Assembly: GCA_009780235.1 (NCBI GenBank)
Contig: WRAK01000015.1
Coordinates: 1 to 55,283, forward strand
DNA from: Oscillospiraceae bacterium
GTDB taxonomy: Bacteria; Bacillota; Clostridia; Oscillospirales; Oscillospiraceae
DNA length: 55,283 bases
Direction of reading: 5' to 3'
Positions 48,580-55,283 of the stretch are shown here, piece by piece (the stretch's first letter is position 1; each line of letters begins with the position of its first letter). The notes beneath the pieces are model-generated. The model did not search any database. It worked only from the letters and a program-made list of their open reading frames with translations, and was not told where the DNA came from. A program made the translations under genes and the position numbers.

Positions 48580-50832
48580 ATGCCACGTAAAAAAGACCCG
48601 AACGCAAAACAGAAAAAGGTGGACGATTCCAACATCATCGGCCTGCGCGCCGAAGTGTTGGAGCAGCCCATTGTAGACACCTTGGAAGAAAACTACATGC
48701 CCTATGCGATGAGCGTCATCGTCTCACGGGCAATTCCGGAGATTGACGGCTTCAAGCCATCGCACCGTAAGCTGCTGTATACGATGCACAAGATGGGGCT
48801 GCTCACGGGGAAGCGACAGAAGTCCGCGAACATTGTCGGGCAGACCATGCGATTGAATCCGCACGGGGACGCGGCGATTTATGAGACCATGGTGCGACTC
48901 ACGAAGGGCAACGGGGCCTTGCTTGCGCCCTTTGTAGATTCCAAGGGCAACTTCGGTAAGAGCTATTCCCGTGACATGGCCTATGCGGCGTCCCGGTACA
49001 CGGAGGCAAAGCTTGCCTCGATTTGCGGTGAGATTTTCCGAGATATCGACAAGGATACGGTAGACTTCGTGGACAACTATGACAGTTCCACAAAAGAGCC
49101 TACCTTGCTCCCGACTACTTTTCCCAATGTGTTGGTGAGTGCGAATCAGGGCATCGCCGTCGGCATGGCTTCTTCTGTTTGCGGGTTTAATCTGCGCGAG
49201 GTCTGTCAGACGACCATCGACTACATAAACGACCCCGATCATGACATTATGAGTACGCTCACCGCGCCCGATTTCCCCACGGGGGGCGAGTTGATTTACA
49301 ACGACCAGGAACTCCGCGCCATTTATGAGACGGGGCGTGGCGGTGTGAAGGTGCGGGCAAGGTGGCGGCATGAGAAAGCGGAAAATCTGATTGAGATTTA
49401 TGAAATCCCCTACTCGACCTCCATCGAGGCCATCATGGATAAGGTGGCGGATTTAATCAAGTCCGGCAAGGTGCGAGAAATTGCCGACATGCGGGATGAG
49501 ACGGATTTGTCGGGCCTGAAACTCACCATCGACCTCAAGCGCGGGACGGATGCGGAGAAGCTGATGCAGAAGCTCTTTCGTCTGACGCCTTTGCAAGACA
49601 CAGTTTCCTGTAACTTCAACATCCTCGTCTCCGGGATGCCCCGTGTGATGGGGGTGCGGGAGATACTGTCCGAGTGGGTCGCGTGGCGGGTGGATTGCGT
49701 GCGGCGGCGGGTGTTTTTTGAGCTGGGAAAGAAAAGGGATAAGCTTCATCTCCTGCGGGGGCTTGAGAAAATCCTCTTGGATATTGACAAGGCCATCGCC
49801 ATTATCCGTGAGACGGAACGGGAGGCAGAGGTTATTCCGAATCTCATGATTGGCTTCGGCATTGACGAGATTCAGGCGGAATACGTGGCGGAAATTCGTC
49901 TGCGGAACATCAACAGAGAATATATCCTCAAACGTACGCAGGAGATTGCGGATTTGCTGCGTGATATCGAGGACTTGGAGGATATCTTAGACCGCAAAGC
50001 CAGAGTGCGGAAGATTATGACGGATGAGCTGACCGAGGTCAGCCGCAAATACGGTGAAGATCGGCACACGGGCATCGTCTACGCCGATGAAATCACTACC
50101 TACGAGGAGGAGACGGAGGTGCCGGATTATCCCGTCACGCTCTTCCTCTCGAAAGAGGGATATTTCAAGAAGATTACGCCGCAATCCCTGCGCATGAGTG
50201 CAGAGCAGAAGTACAAAGAGGGCGACGGGTCGGGGCAACAGATGGAAGCATCAAACCGGGATGAGCTTTTGATTTTCACGGACAAGTGTCAGGTCTACAA
50301 GACACGGGCGTCCGAGTTTGCGGACACGAAAGCGTCCGTGCTCGGCACCTATCTCCCCACGGAATTGGGGATGGACGAGGGCGAGAGTGTCATCTTCCTG
50401 CACGTGCCGGGGGATTATAAGGGGAATTTGCTCTTTTTCTTCCAAAACGGCAAGGTCGCCCGTGTGGAGACGAAGGCATACGAGACGAAAACCAACCGCA
50501 AAAAGCTCACCGGAGCCTACTCCGACCTCTCCCCCGTGCAGACTGTCTTGCCGCTGCGGGAGGAGATTGACGTCGTGGTCTACTCCACCGAGGGGCGGGC
50601 GATTTTGTTCCACACTTCCCTGCTCAACCCCAAGTCCTCCCGCAGTACACAGGGTGTGGGGCTGATGACTTTAAAGAAGGCGAAGTATCACTTACAAGAA
50701 GCGAAGCCGCTCGCTGAAACGAACATCCAAGGCACCGCTCGCTATCGGGCAAGAAGCATCCCCGTCGCGGGGGCAAGGCTCTTGGAAGAGGACATGGAAG
50801 AACAACAGGTGGGACTTTTAGATGAAGCGTAA
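48580..50832 (+). CDS. parC: Type IIA topoisomerase subunit A (ParC/GyrA-like)
   Basis: The DNA-cleaving subunit, 750 residues. The winged-helix domain has PHGDAAIYETMVRL near 94-107 and the catalytic Tyr140 in SRYTEAKL. It continues with the tower and coiled-coil gate (about 370-500) and a shortened C-terminal beta-pinwheel. No GyrA box (QRRGGKG) is seen, consistent with topoisomerase IV rather than gyrase. At the positions of E. coli GyrA Ser83 and Asp87, it has Ala98 and Glu102. ACGAGGAG precedes the ATG. The stop overlaps the YitT gene start by 11 bases. Confidence 0.9.
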   Translation: MPRKKDPNAKQKKVDDSNIIGLRAEVLEQPIVDTLEENYMPYAMSVIVSRAIPEIDGFKPSHRKLLYTMHKMGLLTGKRQKSANIVGQTMRLNPHGDAAIYETMVRLTKGNGALLAPFVDSKGNFGKSYSRDMAYAASRYTEAKLASICGEIFRDIDKDTVDFVDNYDSSTKEPTLLPTTFPNVLVSANQGIAVGMASSVCGFNLREVCQTTIDYINDPDHDIMSTLTAPDFPTGGELIYNDQELRAIYETGRGGVKVRARWRHEKAENLIEIYEIPYSTSIEAIMDKVADLIKSGKVREIADMRDETDLSGLKLTIDLKRGTDAEKLMQKLFRLTPLQDTVSCNFNILVSGMPRVMGVREILSEWVAWRVDCVRRRVFFELGKKRDKLHLLRGLEKILLDIDKAIAIIRETEREAEVIPNLMIGFGIDEIQAEYVAEIRLRNINREYILKRTQEIADLLRDIEDLEDILDRKARVRKIMTDELTEVSRKYGEDRHTGIVYADEITTYEEETEVPDYPVTLFLSKEGYFKKITPQSLRMSAEQKYKEGDGSGQQMEASNRDELLIFTDKCQVYKTRASEFADTKASVLGTYLPTELGMDEGESVIFLHVPGDYKGNLLFFFQNGKVARVETKAYETKTNRKKLTGAYSDLSPVQTVLPLREEIDVVVYSTEGRAILFHTSLLNPKSSRSTQGVGLMTLKKAKYHLQEAKPLAETNIQGTARYRARSIPVAGARLLEEDMEEQQVGLLDEA

Positions 50833-51445
50833 GAGTACTCTGCGGCAACACGCCGAGACATTCGGAAGCATCCTCGCGGGCGGAGTCATCATTGCAATTG
50901 CGATTCAGATTTTCCTCGTGCCGAATCAGCTCGTCACGGGCGGGATCAGCGGGATTGCGATTATCATCAACCACTTCACAGGCTGGCCTGTGGGGGTTTT
51001 GTTCTTTGCCATCAATGCGGTTATGTTTGCGATTGCGCTCAAGCCGCTGGGCTGGGTGTTTATCCTGACGGCCTTTGTGGGCATCGTTACCACCAGCGTT
51101 TTGGTGGATGTGCTTGCATTGTTTGAATTTGTACTCACGGAAAATCTGCTGATAGTCGCCGCTTCCAGCGGGGCTTTGATTGGGGCGGGGATTGCGCTTA
51201 TCTTCCGTGTCGGCTCCTCCACCGGGGGGATAGATATTGCGTCTCGGCTGATTATGCGAAAGCGTCCCGATTTGACTTTGGGGCATCTCATTTTGATTTT
51301 CGACGGGGCTATCATCATCGCCGGGGCCGTGGTGTTTCGGCAGGTGGATTTGGCCCTGTATGCGATTGTTTCGGTGTACATATTGAAGCGGGTCGTGGAT
51401 GCGATTTTGTATCGGAAAAAAGAGGAAACGGAGTGTTCGAAATGA
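50822..51445 (+). CDS. YitT family membrane protein
   Basis: A 207-residue membrane protein of the YitT (DUF161) family, with five to six helices and the signature FLVPNQLVTGGISGIAIIIN at 31-50 and GSSTGGIDIASRLIMRK. Most relatives are about 280 residues and end in a cytoplasmic DUF2179 domain, absent here. Transport role unknown. It overlaps the topoisomerase A gene and the following acetyltransferase gene, so all are one transcript. Confidence 0.9.
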   Translation: MKRKSTLRQHAETFGSILAGGVIIAIAIQIFLVPNQLVTGGISGIAIIINHFTGWPVGVLFFAINAVMFAIALKPLGWVFILTAFVGIVTTSVLVDVLALFEFVLTENLLIVAASSGALIGAGIALIFRVGSSTGGIDIASRLIMRKRPDLTLGHLILIFDGAIIIAGAVVFRQVDLALYAIVSVYILKRVVDAILYRKKEETECSK

Positions 51446-52005
51446 TAAAAGGAAACAGAATTGACTTAGTGCCTGCCGGCTTGGACGACAGGCAGGACGT
51501 GTACAACTGGTGTTTTCATTCGGAGACCAGCAAATCCCATGCCGGGCCGCCGGATTATCCCGACATGCACATCCCGAGCTATGAAGAGTTTTGCGAGGAC
51601 TATGCGGATTACTTCTTTACCGGGTCTGCGCCCGAGAAAGGCCGAGGGTTTTTCATTGTACATAACGGCGAGACCGTCGGGTTTATCAGTTACTGCTGCT
51701 ATCACCTCAAGCCGCAGATATCGGAGCTGGATATTTGGATGAGTTGTGAGGCGCATTGCGGCAAGGGCTTTGGGACGGAGGCGATTGTCTTGCTGGGAGA
51801 TTATTTGCATCAGACGCTTGATATTCGTATGCTGATTATGGGGCCGTCGGTGAAGAATGTGCGGGCGGTGTTGTCGTATAAAAAGGCGGGGTTCGCGGTG
51901 TCTGACGCGCCTATGTGTGATTATTTGTTGGAGGATTATGTGGATGAGTACGGGGATGGGGATTATGGGGTGGATGGGACGGTTGTGTTGGCGAAAACAT
52001 TTTAA
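51442..52005 (+). CDS. GNAT family N-acetyltransferase
   Basis: A 187-residue acetyltransferase of the RimJ-like group: RIDLVPAGLDDRQDVYNW at the start, SELDIWMSCEAHCGKGFGTEAIVLL (motif A, with G-K-G-F-G-T) near 100-124 and NVRAVLSYKKAGF. An acidic tail follows. Substrate unknown. The ATG at 51442 overlaps the YitT stop; a GTG at 51433 is an alternative. Confidence 0.88.
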   Translation: MIKGNRIDLVPAGLDDRQDVYNWCFHSETSKSHAGPPDYPDMHIPSYEEFCEDYADYFFTGSAPEKGRGFFIVHNGETVGFISYCCYHLKPQISELDIWMSCEAHCGKGFGTEAIVLLGDYLHQTLDIRMLIMGPSVKNVRAVLSYKKAGFAVSDAPMCDYLLEDYVDEYGDGDYGVDGTVVLAKTF

Positions 52006-52020
52006 GGGGAGGTGTACACT

Positions 52021-52431
52021 ATGAAAAAACCCGGTAGATGGTTGGTTTCCGTACTGATTGCCATTGTGATTGCCGTTTGGGCGGCGATGGAGTCCTTACA
52101 GCCGAGTGCGTTTGTCGAGTTCTTCCGCACGATATCACTTGCGGAGGTTCTCGCCTTGCTTGTCTTTGTCCTTGTGTTTCGGCTTAGTCTTGCACTTATT
52201 TTCTTTGGTATCAAAGCGGCTAAAGCGGCAGGCGAAGTCGCGTCTTCTGTTACAAATGCCGCAAATGCTGTTTCTGAGCTTGATTTTCTGAACGAGTTGG
52301 AACGCCAGCAAAATTCCGCACCCGCCCCGCCACCCGCCGAGCGGAGTGTGACTTGTGCGGGGTGTGGTGCTACAGTTGTGGTGAGAGGGGGACAGGCCGG
52401 CGAGTGTGAGTATTGTCGGCGGTCGGTTTAG
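52021..52431 (+). CDS. Small membrane protein with zinc ribbon
   Basis: A 136-residue protein with two membrane helices (about 8-25 and 38-62), an Ala-rich amphipathic helix, a Pro-rich linker and a C-terminal zinc ribbon CAGCGATVVV-x9-CEYC. GGGAGGTG stands six bases before the ATG at 52021. No family recognised. The zinc ribbon should face the cytoplasm. Confidence 0.78.
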   Translation: MKKPGRWLVSVLIAIVIAVWAAMESLQPSAFVEFFRTISLAEVLALLVFVLVFRLSLALIFFGIKAAKAAGEVASSVTNAANAVSELDFLNELERQQNSAPAPPPAERSVTCAGCGATVVVRGGQAGECEYCRRSV

Positions 52432-52460
52432 GTGGTGCTGTTTTGAAAAGAGAAACCGCT

Positions 52461-53030
52461 ATGGATAACAAACATCGTAAAATGTTCGGTATGCTTTTAA
52501 TTCTATGTCTCATTCTTTCGACAGTCTCCGGCTGCATGGGGTCTCCTCTTGTGACCGGGACTTGGGACGGGGATACGTTTACCAACCAATGGACGCACAT
52601 CACGTTCGAGCTGCCTTCGGGGTTCGAGGTGCTCTCTCGTGACAGAGGGCCGGGTTGGGTTGATGATTTTACGATTATGAACGATGATGCTCGTGTTGTC
52701 ATCGGTTTGACTTACACAGACATCAGCCACAGAGATTTCGACGAATACACAGCCGAAGATTATTTGGGCATCATTCGGGAGTCGCTTTTGGATTCCCAAA
52801 GTCGGGATTTTACTTTTGCGAATGACTTTGAACTCGTGACAATTGCCGGGAGAGAATATGTCCTCATGCGCGGGGCGTATACGTATAAAGATAACCCGAC
52901 AGAGGGTGCGTTTCACGATATCTACGCACACAGATTTGTCAACACCATGATGATTTTTATTGCTGTTTATGACGAGGACGCAAGGGAAACGGTTGATGCG
53001 TTTCTGTCCTCTATCGGCACAATTCGCTGA
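52461..53030 (+). CDS. Predicted lipoprotein, third member of the family at 27398
   Basis: A 189-residue lipoprotein: hydrophobic signal with lipobox TVSGC, then GTWDGDTFTNQWTHITFELPSGFEVLS, which aligns with the domain start of the genes at 27398 and 28127, but with a different, shorter middle. The ATG at 52461 is preferred because it opens the signal peptide; its ribosome site (AAAAGAGA) is weak. Role unknown. Confidence 0.75.
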   Translation: MDNKHRKMFGMLLILCLILSTVSGCMGSPLVTGTWDGDTFTNQWTHITFELPSGFEVLSRDRGPGWVDDFTIMNDDARVVIGLTYTDISHRDFDEYTAEDYLGIIRESLLDSQSRDFTFANDFELVTIAGREYVLMRGAYTYKDNPTEGAFHDIYAHRFVNTMMIFIAVYDEDARETVDAFLSSIGTIR

Positions 53031-53051
53031 ATATAAAAGGAGGTCTACCCC

Positions 53052-53651
53052 ATGGCAAACGTAGAACGCACGATGGAAAACCTAGAAAAACGAGGATTCA
53101 AAGTCAGCCGCTTCCCCGACAGAGAAACTGCGGCGGAGTATCTGCTGAACGATATCGGCGGCAAGCCCGTCGGCATCGGCGGGAGTGTGACGGTTGGGGA
53201 ACTTGACATCTACCCCCGCCTGCTCGAACGCGGGGACGTGTTCTGGCACATGGAGGTGCCGGGGAACGAGACCATCGCACGCGCCAATGCCGCGTCTGTG
53301 TATCTCATGAGTGCCAACGGCGTGAGTGAGACGGGGACAATTATCAACATCGACGGGCGGAGCAATCGGGTGGCCAATATGTGCTACGGGCACGAGCGGG
53401 TGTACATCATCATCGGCATCAATAAAATCGCCGTCACGGACGAAATGGCACTCTGGCGCGCACGGCACATCGCTTCGCCCAAGAACGCGCGGCGGCTTAA
53501 TAAGGAGACGCCCTGCGCTTACGGCGATCCGAAGTGTTACGACTGCGACGCGCCCGCCCGCATCTGCGCCACCTTTGTGACGCTGGAGCGGCGTCCGTTC
53601 GGGATACCGCATTTTGAGATTGTGATTGTGGACGAGGTACTGGGCTATTGA
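53052..53651 (+). CDS. LUD-domain protein
   Basis: A 199-residue protein of the LUD (LutB/LutC, DUF162) family. It has VGIGGSVTVGELDIYPRL at 40-57, ANAASVYLMSANGVSETGTIINIDGRSNRVANM at 78-110 and GINKIAVTD. A cysteine cluster at 155, 162, 165 and 172 (PCAYGDPKCYDCDAPARIC) could hold a metal or iron-sulfur site. LutC-type proteins act in lactate oxidation, but single LUD proteins of this kind are of unknown role. AAAGGAGG precedes the ATG. The stop overlaps the next start. Confidence 0.9.
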   Translation: MANVERTMENLEKRGFKVSRFPDRETAAEYLLNDIGGKPVGIGGSVTVGELDIYPRLLERGDVFWHMEVPGNETIARANAASVYLMSANGVSETGTIINIDGRSNRVANMCYGHERVYIIIGINKIAVTDEMALWRARHIASPKNARRLNKETPCAYGDPKCYDCDAPARICATFVTLERRPFGIPHFEIVIVDEVLGY

Positions 53652-54832
53652 TGAAACGCAAATGTTTGTTCCTCCTGCTTATAGCAGCCCTCTTGACGGG
53701 GTCGCTGGCCGGGTGCGGCTTGTTTATCGACAGAACTTATATCGACGTCCGCCCGCATCGGGTAGAGACCGCGCCGCCGCTTGACACGGAGGACTACATC
53801 ATCATCGCCACGCAGGCCGAGTTGGAGCGGGCGATTTGGGGCATGGTGCAGTCTCGCCAAGAAAGCGGCTTGTTTCGTCTGCTCTATCTCGGCACGGACG
53901 GGGTCGAGGCTGTCGAGGCCGCCGTGCGGGAGATGCGGGAACGTCCGCTCACGGCTTACGCAGTCAGCATGTTTGAGCAGCGCATCCTCTCCGAGTGGCA
54001 GGGGGTGACGGAGTTGGAGCTTGTCATCTCTTTCCAAAAGTCCGCCGCGCAAATCGACGGCGTACGCACCGTGAATAGTGACACTAGTGCCATGGCACTC
54101 TTGGAACAGATGCTCAGGGGCGGTGAGACTTACCTCGCCATCCTCGCCCCCGCGCACATTGCGAATCATGACTTTTTAGAGCGGAGTTTGCGGGATTATT
54201 ATTACAGCCAAGCCTTGGAGGTAGTCGTCTGGCCGGAGATGGACTTTAACCTCTACACAACGGGTACGGGCAATCGGCGGATCGCCTCCGTATCGCTTGA
54301 TTTCGGCTTCGACCAGCGCACCCTCGCCCAAATGCGGGGCGATTTGCGCCGTGCGGCCACGGAGCTGATCCGCGAGCTGCCGGAGGGCCTGACCCCGCCA
54401 CAGGAGGTCATCTGGTTGGCGAATATGCTGGCAAATCGTGTCGTCGCCCCCCCTGTCTCGGACGAGTATGCGGAGGACGATAACCCGGAGGTGTTGTGTG
54501 GCCGCACTTGTGACACGGCATACGGTGCGCTGGTCACGGGACAAGCCACCGCCGAGGGCATCGCTATGGCGTTTCAGGCTTTGATGGAGCTGTTGGGGCT
54601 GGATGCGCAATTTGTCCGTGGTGAGTTGGACGGCGCGGCACATGCGTGGAACATTTTGGCCTTGGACGGGTATTATTTCCACATGGATGTCTCCATGCTG
54701 CGGGAGCTCGGGCCGGAATACGCGCTGTTTGTGCCGGATGAAGTGATGATGTTCCAGAATGGGTATAGTTGGAATGCCGTGCTGTTTCCGCGGGCGGATA
54801 GTGGGTGGCGGTATTGGGATTTTGGGGGGTAG
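53651..54832 (+). CDS. Lipoprotein with transglutaminase-like fold lacking the cysteine
   Basis: A 393-residue lipoprotein (lipobox SLAGC). The C-terminal part matches bacterial transglutaminase-like domains: YGALVTGQATAEGIAMAFQALMELLGL, then HAWNILALDGYYFHMDVSM. In active members the first segment reads G-x-x-V-C-E-G; here the cysteine position is Ala (GQATAEG), while the His of HAWN and the Asp of H-x-D remain. It should therefore not be an active thiol enzyme and may bind a peptide or sugar. The ATG overlaps the LUD gene stop. Confidence 0.85.
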   Translation: MKRKCLFLLLIAALLTGSLAGCGLFIDRTYIDVRPHRVETAPPLDTEDYIIIATQAELERAIWGMVQSRQESGLFRLLYLGTDGVEAVEAAVREMRERPLTAYAVSMFEQRILSEWQGVTELELVISFQKSAAQIDGVRTVNSDTSAMALLEQMLRGGETYLAILAPAHIANHDFLERSLRDYYYSQALEVVVWPEMDFNLYTTGTGNRRIASVSLDFGFDQRTLAQMRGDLRRAATELIRELPEGLTPPQEVIWLANMLANRVVAPPVSDEYAEDDNPEVLCGRTCDTAYGALVTGQATAEGIAMAFQALMELLGLDAQFVRGELDGAAHAWNILALDGYYFHMDVSMLRELGPEYALFVPDEVMMFQNGYSWNAVLFPRADSGWRYWDFGG

Positions 54833-54885
54833 GGGGTATATCCTCCTTCCCTGTTCAAGAAGTTATAGAATTGAGGTTAATTGAG

Positions 54886-55233
54886 ATGGCATTATATGAT
54901 TTTCTCAGAGATGCAGCTTCTGCTGCACAAAAAGCTAAAAATGTTGAACTATTTCAAGCTTTGCTTGATGCACAACAGCAGGCACTAGAACTCCAAACAG
55001 AAAATGTTGAGTTAAGAAAAACTATTGAAGAATTGCAAGATTCAAAAGCGTTGGAAGAAAAGGTTGTGCGCTACGAACATGGTGCATTTATAACATTTAG
55101 AGATGACGAACGAAATATTCAGTATTGTCCCTCTTGCTGGGGGACAGATATGAAGCGTATCCAAATGAAACGATGGATCTGTGAAACGTTCAAATGTCAC
55201 GCCTGTGGAAATGAAACAAATCCTAGAATGTAA
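54886..55233 (+). CDS. Coiled-coil and zinc-ribbon protein, unknown function
   Basis: A 115-residue soluble protein: helices with heptads (about 3-58, ALLDAQQQALELQTENVELR), then a zinc ribbon with C-x2-C (YCPSCWG) and C-x2-C (FKCHACG). It reads as a small adaptor or nucleic-acid-associated protein, but I do not recognise a family. The ATG at 54886 has GAGG about ten bases upstream; the longer frame runs back into the previous gene. Its base composition is clearly more AT-rich than the preceding genes, which hints at separate origin. Confidence 0.75.
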   Translation: MALYDFLRDAASAAQKAKNVELFQALLDAQQQALELQTENVELRKTIEELQDSKALEEKVVRYEHGAFITFRDDERNIQYCPSCWGTDMKRIQMKRWICETFKCHACGNETNPRM

Positions 55234-55283
55234 CAATAAAAACACAAAAAAGCGAGACAAACCCATGCCCCCCACTAACCCCC

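Overview
The window reads as chromosome of an endospore-forming, GC-rich member of the Clostridia, most like the Oscillospiraceae/Ruminococcaceae. Support for this: the forespore sigma factor SigG, the sporulation proteins YqfC, YqfD, YlbJ, YlmC/YmxH and a TepA-like ClpP homologue, a DUF3787 mini-protein, Gram-positive pilus genes with sortases, many lipoproteins, and the dispersed GC-rich palindromic repeats common in that group. No rRNA, tRNA, CRISPR array or prophage was recognised.

Layout. 1-4.1 kb (minus): the conserved operon yqfC-yqfD-phoH-ybeY-era, led by a good SigE-type promoter. 4.3-9.8 kb: ylbJ and a small Cys4 protein (plus), then tepA-like, an M18 aminopeptidase, coaE and prfA (minus). 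10-13.4 kb (minus): four lipoproteins, including a GDPD enzyme and a duplicated pair. 13.6-15.5 kb (minus): rpsB-tsf with a strong promoter and a structured leader. 15.5-16.1 kb is an island of repeats, then ylmC. 16.5-17.7 kb (minus) is an AT-rich two-gene insert encoding a four-helix membrane protein and a membrane-anchored TIR protein. 17.75-18.6 kb: sigG under a SigF-type promoter.

18.8-27.2 kb (plus) is a pilus locus: a 1664-residue beta-helix/SpaA-like adhesin, an LPLTGG backbone pilin and two sortases. It is followed by duplicated lipoproteins, a heterodimeric ABC exporter (minus), a small lipoprotein divergent from a CtpE-like P-type ATPase, a radical SAM protein, a TraB-family membrane protein, DUF3787, yajC-tgt, GNAT-hslO, and the yerC-methyltransferase-DUF6440 operon. 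From 43 kb on come a DUF3298-like protein, a membrane protein, DUF3788, an alpha/beta hydrolase, a divergent type IIA topoisomerase pair (parE/parC-like), a YitT membrane protein, GNAT, zinc-ribbon and lipoprotein genes, a LUD-domain protein, a transglutaminase-fold lipoprotein that lacks its cysteine, and a coiled-coil zinc-ribbon protein.

Three things stand out. (1) A family of short palindromic repeats with outer end TGTAGGGG occurs as inverted pairs between genes. It also sits as single arms inside coding sequences, always in the same frame and orientation (coaE twice, an ABC transporter, a methyltransferase), and it supplies the stop codons of yqfD and coaE. A different AT-richer repeat has entered ylbJ. 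This resembles the protein-coding palindromic elements of Rickettsia. (2) The giant adhesin ends in a cytoplasmic four-cysteine domain that is clearly related to the stand-alone 70-residue protein beside ylbJ. (3) The AT-rich TIR pair between ylmC and sigG looks like a horizontally acquired effector module with an undescribed membrane partner.
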